Source of the DNA: Thermocrispum municipale DSM 44069
GTDB lineage: Bacteria > Actinomycetota > Actinomycetes > Mycobacteriales > Pseudonocardiaceae
Direction of reading: 5' to 3'
NCBI RefSeq assembly: GCF_000427825.1
Contig: NZ_ATYT01000004.1
Location: 320,778-384,777 of the forward strand
Length of the DNA: 64,000 nt
Position numbers and translations under genes: made by a program. Of this stretch, positions 17,493 to 30,238 are shown piece by piece; the stretch's first letter is position 1, and each line of letters begins with the position of its first letter. The notes under the pieces were generated by a model, which saw only the letters and a program-made list of their open reading frames with translations, had not been told where the DNA came from and ran no database searches.

Positions 17493-18053
17493 CTAGGGCA
17501 GCGGAGCAGGCGGGAGCTCCGGGACGTCCGGTGTCCCAGGCACTTCCGGCACCTCGGGAACATCCGGCACGCCCGGCACATCGGGCACGCCGGGCACCTC
17601 AGGCACCTCCGGGACCGGCACACCCCCGCCGAGCAGGCTGTCGATCAACCCGGACAGCGTGGCCAGCAGCGATTGCAGCAGGCCGTTCAACGTCGCCAGC
17701 GGGTTGTCGACGCGTGCCGTGGTCAGCTTCGTCTGCAGTTCCCGGCTCAGATCGCGGGCCTTGCCGGCATCCGCGCGGACTTCGGCGGCTCGGTCGAACT
17801 GCTTGGCGGTGAGAATGGCTCCCATCGTCTTGTCGACCTTGCCGAGGACGCCTTCGACAGCCTCGACATCCTCGTTCTCCACCGCCTGCGCCAGGTCGTC
17901 ATGCAGCTTCTGCACTTCCGCGGCGGTGGACGTGGTGCTGCTGATTCCCTTGCCCCGGTCGTCGGGTGCTGCGGTGGCCATCCCGATGCCTCCGGCGGCC
18001 AGGGCCGCACAGGTGACGAGGACGGTGACCGCTCGGGTCACGGTGTGTTTCAT
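17493..18053 (-). CDS. Secreted protein with C-terminal VPx repeat tail
   Basis: The 186-residue protein starts at ATG 18053, behind an AGGGAG box, with a Sec signal peptide (about residues 1-29, ending MATAA-PDD). Residues about 45-110 are charged helices (LHDDLAQAVENEDVEAVEGV...), 120-143 a leucine-rich amphipathic stretch, and 144-186 a tail of about twelve tripeptides of the form V-P-[E/G/D]. Such extended Pro-every-third-residue tails are typical of surface stalks in actinomycetes, but no family is recognised and no LPxTG or other anchor is seen. It is monocistronic, convergent with the lipase gene. Confidence 0.75.
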   Translation of the reverse strand: MKHTVTRAVTVLVTCAALAAGGIGMATAAPDDRGKGISSTTSTAAEVQKLHDDLAQAVENEDVEAVEGVLGKVDKTMGAILTAKQFDRAAEVRADAGKARDLSRELQTKLTTARVDNPLATLNGLLQSLLATLSGLIDSLLGGGVPVPEVPEVPGVPDVPGVPDVPEVPEVPGTPDVPELPPAPLP

Positions 18054-18609
18054 GGTGCACTCCCTTGTCAGCCCCTCGGCGTCTTCGCGTCTCCATCCGT
18101 ACTCCGTGACCGCGCCCCCCACTACCGAGGTCATCCCACCGGCTGACGCATGACCTGATCCGGTGCCTGCGTAGCGACACGCCAAGATCACCGCATCTTG
18201 TGAGCAACTCCGCCATCGGGATGGCCGGATTCGCAACTCTGCGCAGTTTTCCCGCGTCCGGCCACTCCCTGGAACACCTGACGTCACTCGGATTGGGTCA
18301 GTTGATCAGTCCCGGCCGATCGTGATCACCCAGCCGGGTTAGCGGCTCGCGCGGCACGGACGATGATCGTCTTCGGGGCGGCTTGAAGATCGTCTCGTTC
18401 CACCGGCCGGGCCGATGCTGCACGCAACCGACCGGCCGAGGATCGCGCAAGGGGCTCGCCAGGCGCCGACCCGAAGATCGTCCGGCGGGGGGCCGCTCAT
18501 TGGCGGAGCCGCCCCTGCCCATCGGCGTGCAGCGCCTGGTGCCGTCCGCTCGTTCCGCCGCCAGCAGAGCGCCTGACTCGCGCACGCGACCTTCGGCAGA
18601 CTGGAGCTT
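18054..18609. other. 556-nt divergent intergenic region
   Basis: No convincing gene is present. It should carry the promoters of the secreted-protein gene (minus) and the dehydratase gene (plus). Visible structure: the palindrome GTGATCAC (18322-18329) and three related decamers, GATGATCGTC at 18362, GAAGATCGTC at 18385 and GAAGATCGTC at 18473. A CAGACT element (18597-18602) lies 7 nt before the dehydratase GTG. Confidence 0.4.
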
Positions 18610-19512
18610 GTGACTTCAACCCCCACGATTGCAGACGTCGCCGCCGCGGCCGACCGCATCCGGCCCTACGTTCGCCGCACGCCGATCCTGTCGACGGAGG
18701 TGGACGGCAGGCCGGTGGTGTTCAAGCTCGAGCACTTGCAGCGGACCGGGTCGTTCAAACTGCGCGGCGCCACCAATGCCTTGCTCAGCCACCCGTTGCC
18801 GGAGCGCGTCGTCACGGCGTCCGGCGGCAATCACGGGCTCGCCGTCGCCACGGCGGCCGCCTCGGTGGGTGTGCCGGTCACGGTGCACACGCCGGACTTC
18901 GTCCCCGCGCAGAAGGCCGAGCGGATGGCCGCGGCAGGGGCCAAGCTGGTGCGGCACCCGGAGATGGCCGAGGTCTTCGCGGCCGCGCTCGAGGAAGGCA
19001 AAGAGCCGGGCGTCCGCTACGTGCATCCGTACGACGACCCGGACGTCGTCGCCGGTCAGGGCACCGTCACGGCGGAGATCGTCGCGGACGCGCCCGAGGT
19101 CGACTCGATCATCGTCGCGGTCGGCGGTGGCGGGCTCGCCTCCGGTGTGGCGCTGGCCGCGGACGGCAGGCACGTGGTGGCCGCCGAGCCGGAAGGCTGC
19201 TGTTGCTTCAACGCCGCGGTGCGGGCGGGCGAACCGGTCGACGCCCCGGTCGACTCGATCGCCGCGTCCGGGCTGGGCGCCAATCGCATCGGCACGATCG
19301 CGTTCGGGCTGCTGACCGAGGCCAAGGCGCAATCCGTTCTGGTGTCCGAGGAGCAGATCGTGGCCGCCCGTGACCGGCTCTGGGAGGAGTTCCGACTCGC
19401 GGTCGAACCCGCCGCCGCTGTCGCGTTCGCCGCGCTGCTGAGCGGCGAGGTGCCTGGCGAGCGCCCGTGCGTGATCCTTTGCGGGGCGAACACCGAGTGG
19501 TCCCCCAGCTGA
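18610..19512 (+). CDS. Serine/threonine dehydratase-like PLP enzyme
   Basis: The 300-residue fold-type II PLP enzyme has the Schiff-base lysine K50 in TGSFKLRGA, the cofactor-contacting SGGNHG (71-76) and the glycine-rich phosphate loop GGGGLASG (about 177-184). This is the catalytic domain of threonine/serine dehydratases and racemases without a C-terminal ACT regulatory domain, so a catabolic, unregulated enzyme is likely. It would release 2-oxobutanoate or pyruvate plus ammonia. Single gene; a long terminator overlaps its stop codon. Confidence 0.9.
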   Translation: MTSTPTIADVAAAADRIRPYVRRTPILSTEVDGRPVVFKLEHLQRTGSFKLRGATNALLSHPLPERVVTASGGNHGLAVATAAASVGVPVTVHTPDFVPAQKAERMAAAGAKLVRHPEMAEVFAAALEEGKEPGVRYVHPYDDPDVVAGQGTVTAEIVADAPEVDSIIVAVGGGGLASGVALAADGRHVVAAEPEGCCCFNAAVRAGEPVDAPVDSIAASGLGANRIGTIAFGLLTEAKAQSVLVSEEQIVAARDRLWEEFRLAVEPAAAVAFAALLSGEVPGERPCVILCGANTEWSPS

Positions 19513-19557
19513 CGAGACAAGGCGGCCGCCGTCTCCCGGCGGCCGCCTTGTCTCGTC
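19511..19557. terminator. Long bidirectional terminator
   Basis: A perfect 20-bp stem (19511-19530 with 19538-19557) with a 7-nt loop lies between convergent genes. Its arms include the last two bases of the dehydratase TGA and two bases of the methyltransferase stop, so it ends transcription from both sides. Confidence 0.88.
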
Positions 19558-20419
19558 ACGGCTTGCGGAGCACGCCGCCGTACTCGAAGAGCTCCTTGTT
19601 CTTCTCGCTGGCACCGACGAACGGATGCAACTCCGGTGGAACCGGGTTCAGATCCGGCTGAGCCGGGTCAGGGCGCCAGTCGTTGATGTTCACCAAACCC
19701 GGCTCGACCGGCTCGAGGCCCGCCATCAACGCGTCGACCTCGTCCGTCGTGCGGATCTGCACCGGCATGCCTGCCTTGGCGGCGAACTGCTTGATCCACT
19801 CCTTCTTCTCCGGGTCGGCCACCACCATGTGCGACAGCACGAAGTAGCTGCCGGACGGAGCGGCCTCGTCGACGATGTGGCGCAGCGCGTGCTTGGCGCC
19901 CTTGCCGACCTCGTCCTGATCCCGCAGGAAGTGCGCGACGGAGAGGAACAGCGTCGCCACCGGCTTGGAGAAGTCGATCAAACGCTTGGTGTCCGGATGC
20001 TCCAACACGGCATTCGGGTCGCGGAAGTCCGCGGTGATCACCGTGGTGCTCTCGTTCTCGGCCAGCAGGGCCTGGCCGTGCGCGAGCACGATCGGATCGA
20101 TGTCGACGTAGACGACCCGCGCGTTCGGGTTGAACCGCTGCGCGACCTGGTGCACGTTGCTGTTGGTCGGCAGCCCGCAACCCATGTCGATGAACTGCTC
20201 GATGCCCGCCTCTTCCACCAGGTAGCGCACGGCCCGGTAGAGGAACTGACGGTTCTGGCGCGCGCTGTCCAGGACCTGCGGGAATTTCTTCAGCCCTTCG
20301 AGGATGAACTGGCGATCGACTTCGTAGTTCTGCTTGCCACCCAGCAACCAGTCGTACGCTCGGGCGGCCGTCGGCCTGTCGAGAGGGATCGATACGTCGA
20401 CCTGCTCGTCCGTTGTCAT
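19556..20419 (-). CDS. SAV2177/DUF574-type SAM-dependent methyltransferase, copy 1
   Basis: The 287-residue protein belongs to an actinobacteria-specific methyltransferase-fold family (S-adenosyl methyltransferase, Pfam Methyltransf_19). The SAM-binding motif I is FIDMGCGLPTN, the acidic end of strand 2 is VVYVDIDPIVLAHG, and ITADFRDP follows. The start ATG 20419 follows a GGAAAGGTGG element; an in-frame GTG 15 nt upstream is possible. Substrates of the family are unknown. A paralogue lies at 21158-22018 and the two genes share a 165-nt segment at 97% nucleotide identity. Confidence 0.93.
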   Translation of the reverse strand: MTTDEQVDVSIPLDRPTAARAYDWLLGGKQNYEVDRQFILEGLKKFPQVLDSARQNRQFLYRAVRYLVEEAGIEQFIDMGCGLPTNSNVHQVAQRFNPNARVVYVDIDPIVLAHGQALLAENESTTVITADFRDPNAVLEHPDTKRLIDFSKPVATLFLSVAHFLRDQDEVGKGAKHALRHIVDEAAPSGSYFVLSHMVVADPEKKEWIKQFAAKAGMPVQIRTTDEVDALMAGLEPVEPGLVNINDWRPDPAQPDLNPVPPELHPFVGASEKNKELFEYGGVLRKP

Positions 20420-20541
20420 TGCGCTGTCGTCCACCTTTCCCCGGTCAATACCGAGAAAAACATTAGCGCACCCCACCGGGGCCGGATCCAGAGCGATTCG
20501 CCGCCCATCGACCGAACGAGAAATCGAGGAAACGAATCCGG

Positions 20542-21063
20542 CTACAACTCGGTGAACGGCGCCGCGTAGGCGAATTCGCCCTGCACGTCGTCGGTGTAGG
20601 CGGCCAGCGGCCGGGCTTGGAACGCCTCCCGCCACGAAGGATCCGGTGGCACGATGCCGAGCTCGGCGGCGGGGCGGAATCCGAATCGTGGGTAATAGCC
20701 GGGATGCCCGAGCAAGACCACCACCGGAAAGTCCAGCGCATCGGCGGCGGCCAGCACCGCGTGCATCAGCGCGCTGCCCACGCCCTGCCGCTGCCTGCCG
20801 GGCAGCACCCCGAGCGGCCCGAGCCCCAGCGCGGGCCGTCCTGCCACCGACGCACGCGTGCACACGACATGCCCGATCAGCTGGTCGTTCCCGGGCTCGC
20901 AGGCGACGAGCGACAAGGCAGGTACCCAGGCATCACTGGCACGCAATGCGTCGACCAAGCCGACCTCGACGGGCACCTGCCCTTCGTCCGGAGCGGGGAA
21001 GGCGGCCGTGTGCACGGCTCGAATGCCTTCGATGTCGGCGGGCTCTTCGCGACGAACGATCAC
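20542..21063 (-). CDS. GNAT acetyltransferase, YhbS-like
   Basis: The product (173 residues from GTG 21063) begins VIVRREEPADIEGI and has the acetyl-CoA loop GPLGVLPGRQRQGVGSALM (Q/R-x-x-G-x-G/A) and the LGHPGYYPRFGF signature of the YhbS (COG3153) subgroup. It probably acetylates an amine of unknown identity. A TTG at 21120 would extend the N-terminus by 19 residues, but that segment overlaps the terminator hairpin, so the internal GTG is preferred. It lies between the two paralogous methyltransferase genes on the same strand, separated by 122 nt from copy 1. Confidence 0.88.
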   Translation of the reverse strand: MIVRREEPADIEGIRAVHTAAFPAPDEGQVPVEVGLVDALRASDAWVPALSLVACEPGNDQLIGHVVCTRASVAGRPALGLGPLGVLPGRQRQGVGSALMHAVLAAADALDFPVVVLLGHPGYYPRFGFRPAAELGIVPPDPSWREAFQARPLAAYTDDVQGEFAYAAPFTEL

Positions 21064-21118
21064 CGCGCCACTCTCGCCCCGACCGAACGGCCCGGGCAAC
21101 CGAATATCCGCACACGAC

Positions 21119-21149
21119 AAAGGCGGTGAGCGATCCGCTCACCGCCTTT
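21119..21149 (-). terminator. Terminator after methyltransferase copy 2
   Basis: A 14-bp inverted repeat (21119-21132 with 21136-21149) with a very short loop and T-rich 3' arm stands 8 nt after the stop of copy 2. Confidence 0.75.
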
Positions 21150-21157
21150 CGCCGTCG

Positions 21158-22018
21158 TCAGGGCTTACGCAGAACCCCGCCGTACTCGTACAGGACGTTG
21201 TTCATCCGCGCCACGCCCTCGAACGGCCGCAGCTCCTCGGGAACCGGGTCCAGCGGCGGCTGGTTCGGGTCCGGCCGCCACTCCTCGATGTCCACCAGAC
21301 CGGGATCGACCGGCTCCAGCCCCTCGAGCAGTTCGTGGACCTCTTCGCGCGAGCGCAGCTGCAGCGGGATGCCGTCGTCGTTGACCTTCTTGGTCAGTTT
21401 CGCGTTCTTCTCCGGGTCGTCGAGGACGACGTGCGAGAACGCCAGGTAGCTGCCGGACACCGCCTTCTCGTCGATGATGTGCCGGATGGCGTACCGGACG
21501 CTGCCGCCCGATTGGTCGTCCCGGAGGAACTGGGCGACGGACAGGTACAACACCGCGACCGGCTTGGAGAAGTCGATCAGGCGTTTGGTGTCCGGGTGAT
21601 CGAGCACCGCCTGCTGGTCGCGGAAGTCCGCGGTGATCACCGTGGTGTTGTCGTTGTCGGCGAGCAGGGCCCTGCCGTGGGCGAGCACGATCGGGTCGAT
21701 GTCGACGTAGACGACCCGCGCGTTCGGATTGAACCGCTGCGCGACCTGGTGCACGTTGTTGTTGGTCGGCAGCCCGCAGCCCATGTCGATGAACTGCTCG
21801 ATGCCCGCCTCTTCCACCAGGTAGCGCACGGCGCGGTAGAGGAACAGCCGGTTCCCCCTGGCGATGTCCATGATCTCCGGCAGGATCTGCAGCGTCCCCA
21901 ACGCCAGCTCACGGTCGACGGCGAAGTTGTCCTTGCCGCCGAGCAGCCAGCCGTAGGCACGGGCCGACGTCGGTTTGTCCAGGGGAATCTCTACGTTGAC
22001 CTGCTCGTCCGCTGCCAC
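21158..22018 (-). CDS. SAV2177/DUF574-type SAM-dependent methyltransferase, copy 2
   Basis: The 286-residue paralogue of 19556-20419 has the same SAM-binding FIDMGCGLPTN and VVYVDIDPIVLAHG motifs and the same C-terminus EYGGVLRKP. The start is GTG 22018, 16 nt behind the shared leader AAAGGTGGACGA. The N- and C-terminal thirds have diverged (for example ALGTLQILPEIMDIARG versus FILEGLKKFPQVLDSARQ) while the centre is nearly identical in DNA. Function is unknown. It is probably not cotranscribed with the GNAT because a terminator separates them. Confidence 0.93.
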   Translation of the reverse strand: MAADEQVNVEIPLDKPTSARAYGWLLGGKDNFAVDRELALGTLQILPEIMDIARGNRLFLYRAVRYLVEEAGIEQFIDMGCGLPTNNNVHQVAQRFNPNARVVYVDIDPIVLAHGRALLADNDNTTVITADFRDQQAVLDHPDTKRLIDFSKPVAVLYLSVAQFLRDDQSGGSVRYAIRHIIDEKAVSGSYLAFSHVVLDDPEKNAKLTKKVNDDGIPLQLRSREEVHELLEGLEPVDPGLVDIEEWRPDPNQPPLDPVPEELRPFEGVARMNNVLYEYGGVLRKP

Positions 22019-22374
22019 GGGGCTTCTCGTCCACCTTTCGCCCGACTGCTACCGAGAGTCGACTTTAGCGCATGGAAAACAACTCGAGTTCCGGCGGAGG
22101 GAATCGGCCGCCGCCATTCTTGATGCAATTACATCTGCACGTGCATTTTCTTGCGGAGGTGGCGAAAACCCGACTGCCGTGACAAAACACCCGGGGTCGC
22201 GGAAACAGGCGCAATCACCGCGAAAGGCATCTGCGCGGAAATGGCGCCCGGGAAAATTCCGTCGATCGGCCGCGCGCGGACACATTCCGTGCCCAAGACC
22301 GGGCAAAGGCTCATCCCATCGGGCGAGCAGTCCTCCCGCGCCCGGACGCGCTCCGGGTACGGACGGGATCGAGC
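22019..22374. other. 356-nt intergenic region before methyltransferase copy 2
   Basis: No supported gene. The stretch is clearly lower in GC than the flanks (runs such as GGAAAAC, TTACATC, CATTTTC), consistent with a promoter region for the minus-strand methyltransferase gene and with the end of asd transcription. No hairpin terminator for asd was recognised. Confidence 0.4.
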
Positions 22375-24662
<2,288 letters not shown>

Positions 24663-24821
24663 GCGCCTGAACCTCCTCGCGGTAGCGCTCGTCCCACTTG
24701 CCGGGCGAACGCCGCCGTCTGTGTTTGCGCTCAGCCTACCGGGCGGAAGGGCGCTGACAACGCCTGCTTGTGGCACTAACCACTACTCTCGGACACGACA
24801 CGAGCGGGAGGGCAGGCGAGC

Positions 24822-26051
24822 GTGACCGATGTGGCGACGCGCGCAGCCGGACCGGCCGACGCGCCGCGGCTGAGCCACCGGCAGACGCCTCGCACCCTGC
24901 TGCTCTGGGCCGCTCCGGCGCTGGTCTACCTCGGCGTTCGGCAACTCGGCGTGCTGGTGCTGATGATGATGGCCGACCGGCACGGCACCACGGCGGCGCG
25001 CGAGCTCACCGCATGGGACGGGCAGTGGTTTCTCGGCATCGCCGCGGGCGGATACCGAAACGCGCCGGCCGAGCTGGTTGACGCGCATGGCCGACGGACC
25101 GACGAGACCCCGCTCGCCTTCTTCCCCGGCTATCCCAAGGTCGTCGGCGCCCTCGCGGACCTGCTCGGCCTGCCCTACCACGTCGCCGCGTTCACCGTCA
25201 CGCTGCTCTGCGGCGTCATCTGCTCCTACGGCATCTACCGCATCGGCGTGCTGGTCAAGGGCGGCTCCCGTCGCGTCGGGCTGATCCTGGTCGCGCTGTT
25301 CGCCGCCTCGCCGATGGGCGTGGTGCTGTCCATGACCTATTCCGAGGCGATGTTCTGCGCCTGCGCGAGCTGGGTCCTGGTTTTCCTCATGCGCAGGCAG
25401 TGGCTGGCCGCGGGCTTCCTCTGCGCCATTGCCGGATTGGTGCGCATCACCGCCGTCGCGTTGGTGCTGGCCGTCGCGGTCACGGCCGTCGTCTTCCTGC
25501 TGCGCGACCGCGCCGCCCGCAACACCGAACGCCTGGCGGCGACCGCGTCCGTGCTGCTCGCACCACTCGGGCTGTTCGGCTTTCTGTGGTGGGCGGGCGC
25601 CCGCATCAGCCCTGGCCAGGACGTCGTCAGGCAAATCCTTTCGTGGAACGAACTTCAGGCCGACGGCTGGGGCTCGTCGTTCGACGGCGGCGTGTCCACC
25701 GCGCAGTACACCGTGCATGCGCTGGCCACGGCACAGTCGGCTTACGACATCGGCACGGTTCTCGTATTGCTGGCCGCACTGGTGCTCGCCGTGGTGTGCT
25801 GTACCCAACACCGGTTGTCGTTGCCCTTGTTGATCTACGGTCTGGCCGTGGTCGGTATGGTCGTCGGGTCCGCAGGCTTGATGAATTCCAAAGCGCGGTT
25901 GCTGATCCCGGCGTTCACGCTGCTGATCCCGGTCGCGGTGGGACTTGCCCGCCGACGTCCGTCGACCGCACTGCTCGTGCTCGCCGCGGCCGCGCTGGCC
26001 AGTGGATGGTTCGGAGCACACGCACTGTTGGTGTGGGAGTACGCGATATGA
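24822..26051 (+). CDS. Multi-pass membrane protein, GT-C mannosyltransferase-like
   Basis: The 409-residue protein has about ten membrane helices. The first outside loop has WDGQWFLGIAAGGY and FFPGYP, and a later one MNSKARLLIPAF, as seen in actinobacterial relatives of the PIG-V/GT-C glycosyltransferases that use polyprenyl-phosphate-linked sugars. Assignment to mannosyl transfer is inference from these motifs. GTG 24822 follows a GGGAGGG element. The stop overlaps the nitroreductase start (ATGA). It is divergent from lysC. Confidence 0.72.
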   Translation: MTDVATRAAGPADAPRLSHRQTPRTLLLWAAPALVYLGVRQLGVLVLMMMADRHGTTAARELTAWDGQWFLGIAAGGYRNAPAELVDAHGRRTDETPLAFFPGYPKVVGALADLLGLPYHVAAFTVTLLCGVICSYGIYRIGVLVKGGSRRVGLILVALFAASPMGVVLSMTYSEAMFCACASWVLVFLMRRQWLAAGFLCAIAGLVRITAVALVLAVAVTAVVFLLRDRAARNTERLAATASVLLAPLGLFGFLWWAGARISPGQDVVRQILSWNELQADGWGSSFDGGVSTAQYTVHALATAQSAYDIGTVLVLLAALVLAVVCCTQHRLSLPLLIYGLAVVGMVVGSAGLMNSKARLLIPAFTLLIPVAVGLARRRPSTALLVLAAAALASGWFGAHALLVWEYAI

Positions 26052-26638
26052 CCGAGAAGGTTGCCGAGAGCAGTGTCGAGTTGCACGAGCTGATCGCCCG
26101 CCGGTGGAGTCCGCGGGCCTTCGACCCGGACGAGAAGATCAGCGACAAGCAGCTGCGCGCGTTGCTGGAGGCCGCTCGCTGGGCGCCGTCGTACGGCAAC
26201 ACGCAGCCCGCACGCTTCTTGGTCGGTCCCCGCGGCTCGCAGACGTTCGACCGCATTCTCGGGGTGCTGACCGAAGCCAATCAGGCGTGGGCCCACCGGG
26301 TCAGCGTCCTTTTCCTCGGCCTGGCCGTCACACGCAACGAGAAGGGCGAGCTGCCGTACGCGACCTACGGCGTGGCGCTGGCCGCGCAGAATCTGGTGCT
26401 GCAGGCCGTCGCGGAAGGGCTGGCCGGCCACCAGATGGCCGGCTTCGACCCGCAGGCCGCTCGCCGTGAGTTCTCCCTGCCGGACGACGTCGAGCCCGTG
26501 GTCGCGATCGCCGTCGGCAAGCCGGTGGACGCGGACATCCTCGGCCACGAGGCGCTCATCGATCGTGAACGGGCACCACGCAGGCGACTGCCGCTGAGCG
26601 AGATCGCGCTGAGCGACTGGAACGTGCCCGCGTTCTAG
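26048..26638 (+). CDS. Nitroreductase family protein
   Basis: The 196-residue protein has the nitroreductase FMN-binding start RRWSPRAFDPDEKIS and the RWAPSYGNTQPARFLV segment, plus AVGKPV near the end. Family members are NAD(P)H-dependent flavin enzymes reducing nitro compounds, quinones or enones. ATG 26048 overlaps the upstream stop by 4 nt (ATGA). Its stop overlaps that of the convergent membrane protein at a CTAG palindrome. Confidence 0.92.
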   Translation: MTEKVAESSVELHELIARRWSPRAFDPDEKISDKQLRALLEAARWAPSYGNTQPARFLVGPRGSQTFDRILGVLTEANQAWAHRVSVLFLGLAVTRNEKGELPYATYGVALAAQNLVLQAVAEGLAGHQMAGFDPQAARREFSLPDDVEPVVAIAVGKPVDADILGHEALIDRERAPRRRLPLSEIALSDWNVPAF

Positions 26639-27003
26639 TCGCGGACCGCGCCGACCCGGCGGATGATCTTGGACCCGACGCTGGAGATGATCAGCCACAA
26701 GATGGCGGCGATGCCGTAGTTGATCAGCACCCGCAGTTTCGCGTCGTCCGGGGTGAACAGGTCACCGACCCCGAGCGTGAGCCGGTCGGCCCAGCCGTCG
26801 ACGAACTGCACGATGCCGTTGGACGGGTTGGCCTCGGCCACCACGAACACCACGTGCAGCACCAGGATCAGCGCGAAGATCAGGCATACCCAGCGCACCA
26901 CACCAGCGAGCAGGCCGATGAAGCGGTCCTTGATCTCGCCCCAGTCGACGTCGCGCTTAACGGCGGTCTTCTCCTCCGCCGCCTTGTCGGTGTGCTCGCT
27001 CAT
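26635..27003 (-). CDS. Small integral membrane protein
   Basis: The 122-residue protein has a charged N-terminus (MSEHTDKAAEEKTAVKRD), two clear membrane segments (about 34-54 and 93-110) and a basic C-terminus. Between them FVDGWADRLTLGVGDLF may be a re-entrant or outside helix. No family is recognised, though similar proteins are common in actinomycetes. It is divergent from leuA. Confidence 0.75.
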   Translation of the reverse strand: MSEHTDKAAEEKTAVKRDVDWGEIKDRFIGLLAGVVRWVCLIFALILVLHVVFVVAEANPSNGIVQFVDGWADRLTLGVGDLFTPDDAKLRVLINYGIAAILWLIISSVGSKIIRRVGAVRD

Positions 27004-27089
27004 GGCCGGAAGTTTGACACGTTCGGCTGGTCTATGCCACGGGTCACGGCGTCGGTTTTACCACTTTGGACGATCGATTTCCGGTTTGA

Positions 27090-29090
<2,001 letters not shown>

Positions 29091-29097
29091 CGTCGGC

Positions 29098-29135
29098 GCT
29101 GGGCCCGCGGTGACCCCGCGTCCCGCGGGCCCAGC
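29098..29135 (+). terminator. Terminator after leuA
   Basis: A perfect 13-bp GC-rich stem (29098-29110 with 29123-29135) with a 12-nt loop follows the leuA stop by 7 nt. Confidence 0.8.
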
Positions 29136-29217
29136 TCCCCCTTGCACGCCCGGACGGACGGCACACCGGCCCCGAATTCCGATGGCTGTTCAGTCCGGTC
29201 CGCCTTGCGCGTGCCGG

Positions 29218-30195
29218 TCAGGGAATGAGCAGCACCTTGCCGACCGTGGCGCGTGACTCCAATGCCCGGTGCGCCTCGGCGGCCTCGCGCAACGCGAACT
29301 TCGCGCTGACACCCGGCTTGAGGTCCCCTTCCGCCGCGGCCGCCAGCGCACGCGACTCCAGCTCCCGCATGCTGGTGCGGTCTCGCACGACCCGTCGGTC
29401 GATCCCGGGCAGGACCGCGATCCCCCGGCCGAAGACGTCCATGCTGTCGAACTGGACCGGCTCGCCCGCAGACCAGCCGAACACCACCATTCGTCCGCCG
29501 TCGCCGAGCAGCTCGAGGGCTCCGGTGCCGTACTTTCCGCCGACTCCGTCGAACACGATGGTCGGAGTGCGATGCCCGAGCTGCGCGCGCAACCGATCGG
29601 TCCAGCCGTTCTCGTTGTAGTCGAGCGCAATGTCCGCGCCGAGTTCGTCCACCAGCTTCACCTTGGCCGCGCCGCCGGCGAGCCCGACCGTGGTGGCTCC
29701 GGCGTTGCGCGCCGCCTGCACCAGCAGCATGCCGATCCCACCACCGGCGCCGGTGATCACCGCGACGTCGTCGCTGGTCAGCTGGGCCGTGTCGAGGATC
29801 GCCGTGGCCGTGCGGCCGGTTCCGATCATCGCCACCGCGACGTCGTCGGAAACCGTGGGCGGAAGCTCGTGGACCGACTCCACGCTGACCACTGCGCGCT
29901 CCGCGTACCCGCCGGATGCGAAACCAAGGTGCGCCACGACCCGCTTGCCCAGCCACTCGTCGGCGACACCGTCACCGACCTCGTCGATCACGCCGGCGAC
30001 CTCGCGGCCGGGTGTCATCGGCAGCTCCGGACGCGGCGGCGGCCCCTCACCGCGCCGGATGGCGGTGTCGATCAAGTGGACCCCAGCGGTGGACACGGCG
30101 ATGCGCACCTGCCCCTGGGCCGGGTGCGGATCGGCCACCTCTTCGTAGCGCAACGTCTCGGGTGCGCCGAACTCGTACTGTCGGATCGCGTGCAT
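29218..30195 (-). CDS. Zinc-independent quinone oxidoreductase-like MDR protein
   Basis: The 325-residue medium-chain reductase has the GroES-like N-terminal domain with GxEVAGVIDEVG (PGREVAGVIDEVGDGV) and the Rossmann fingerprint TGAGGGIGMLLVQAAR near residue 150. No structural or catalytic zinc cysteines are present, so it groups with NADPH:quinone reductases (QOR, ZADH). It should reduce quinones or alkenals with NADPH. It stands upstream of, and on the same strand as, nothing closely spaced; the LysR gene lies 43 nt before it and may be cotranscribed. Confidence 0.9.
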   Translation of the reverse strand: MHAIRQYEFGAPETLRYEEVADPHPAQGQVRIAVSTAGVHLIDTAIRRGEGPPPRPELPMTPGREVAGVIDEVGDGVADEWLGKRVVAHLGFASGGYAERAVVSVESVHELPPTVSDDVAVAMIGTGRTATAILDTAQLTSDDVAVITGAGGGIGMLLVQAARNAGATTVGLAGGAAKVKLVDELGADIALDYNENGWTDRLRAQLGHRTPTIVFDGVGGKYGTGALELLGDGGRMVVFGWSAGEPVQFDSMDVFGRGIAVLPGIDRRVVRDRTSMRELESRALAAAAEGDLKPGVSAKFALREAAEAHRALESRATVGKVLLIP

Positions 30196-30238
30196 GCGAC
30201 CACGCTAAAACTTCGAGTTAACTCGAGGTCAAGGACGA

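Noticed and set aside
18298..18585. Minus-strand 95-codon frame in the 556-nt gap
   Set aside because: Composition is Arg/Pro-rich, start lacks a ribosome binding site, and no homology is recognisable.
22129..22314. A 61-codon minus-strand frame in the gap before methyltransferase copy 2
   Set aside because: No ribosome binding site, no motif, lies in a low-GC promoter-like region.
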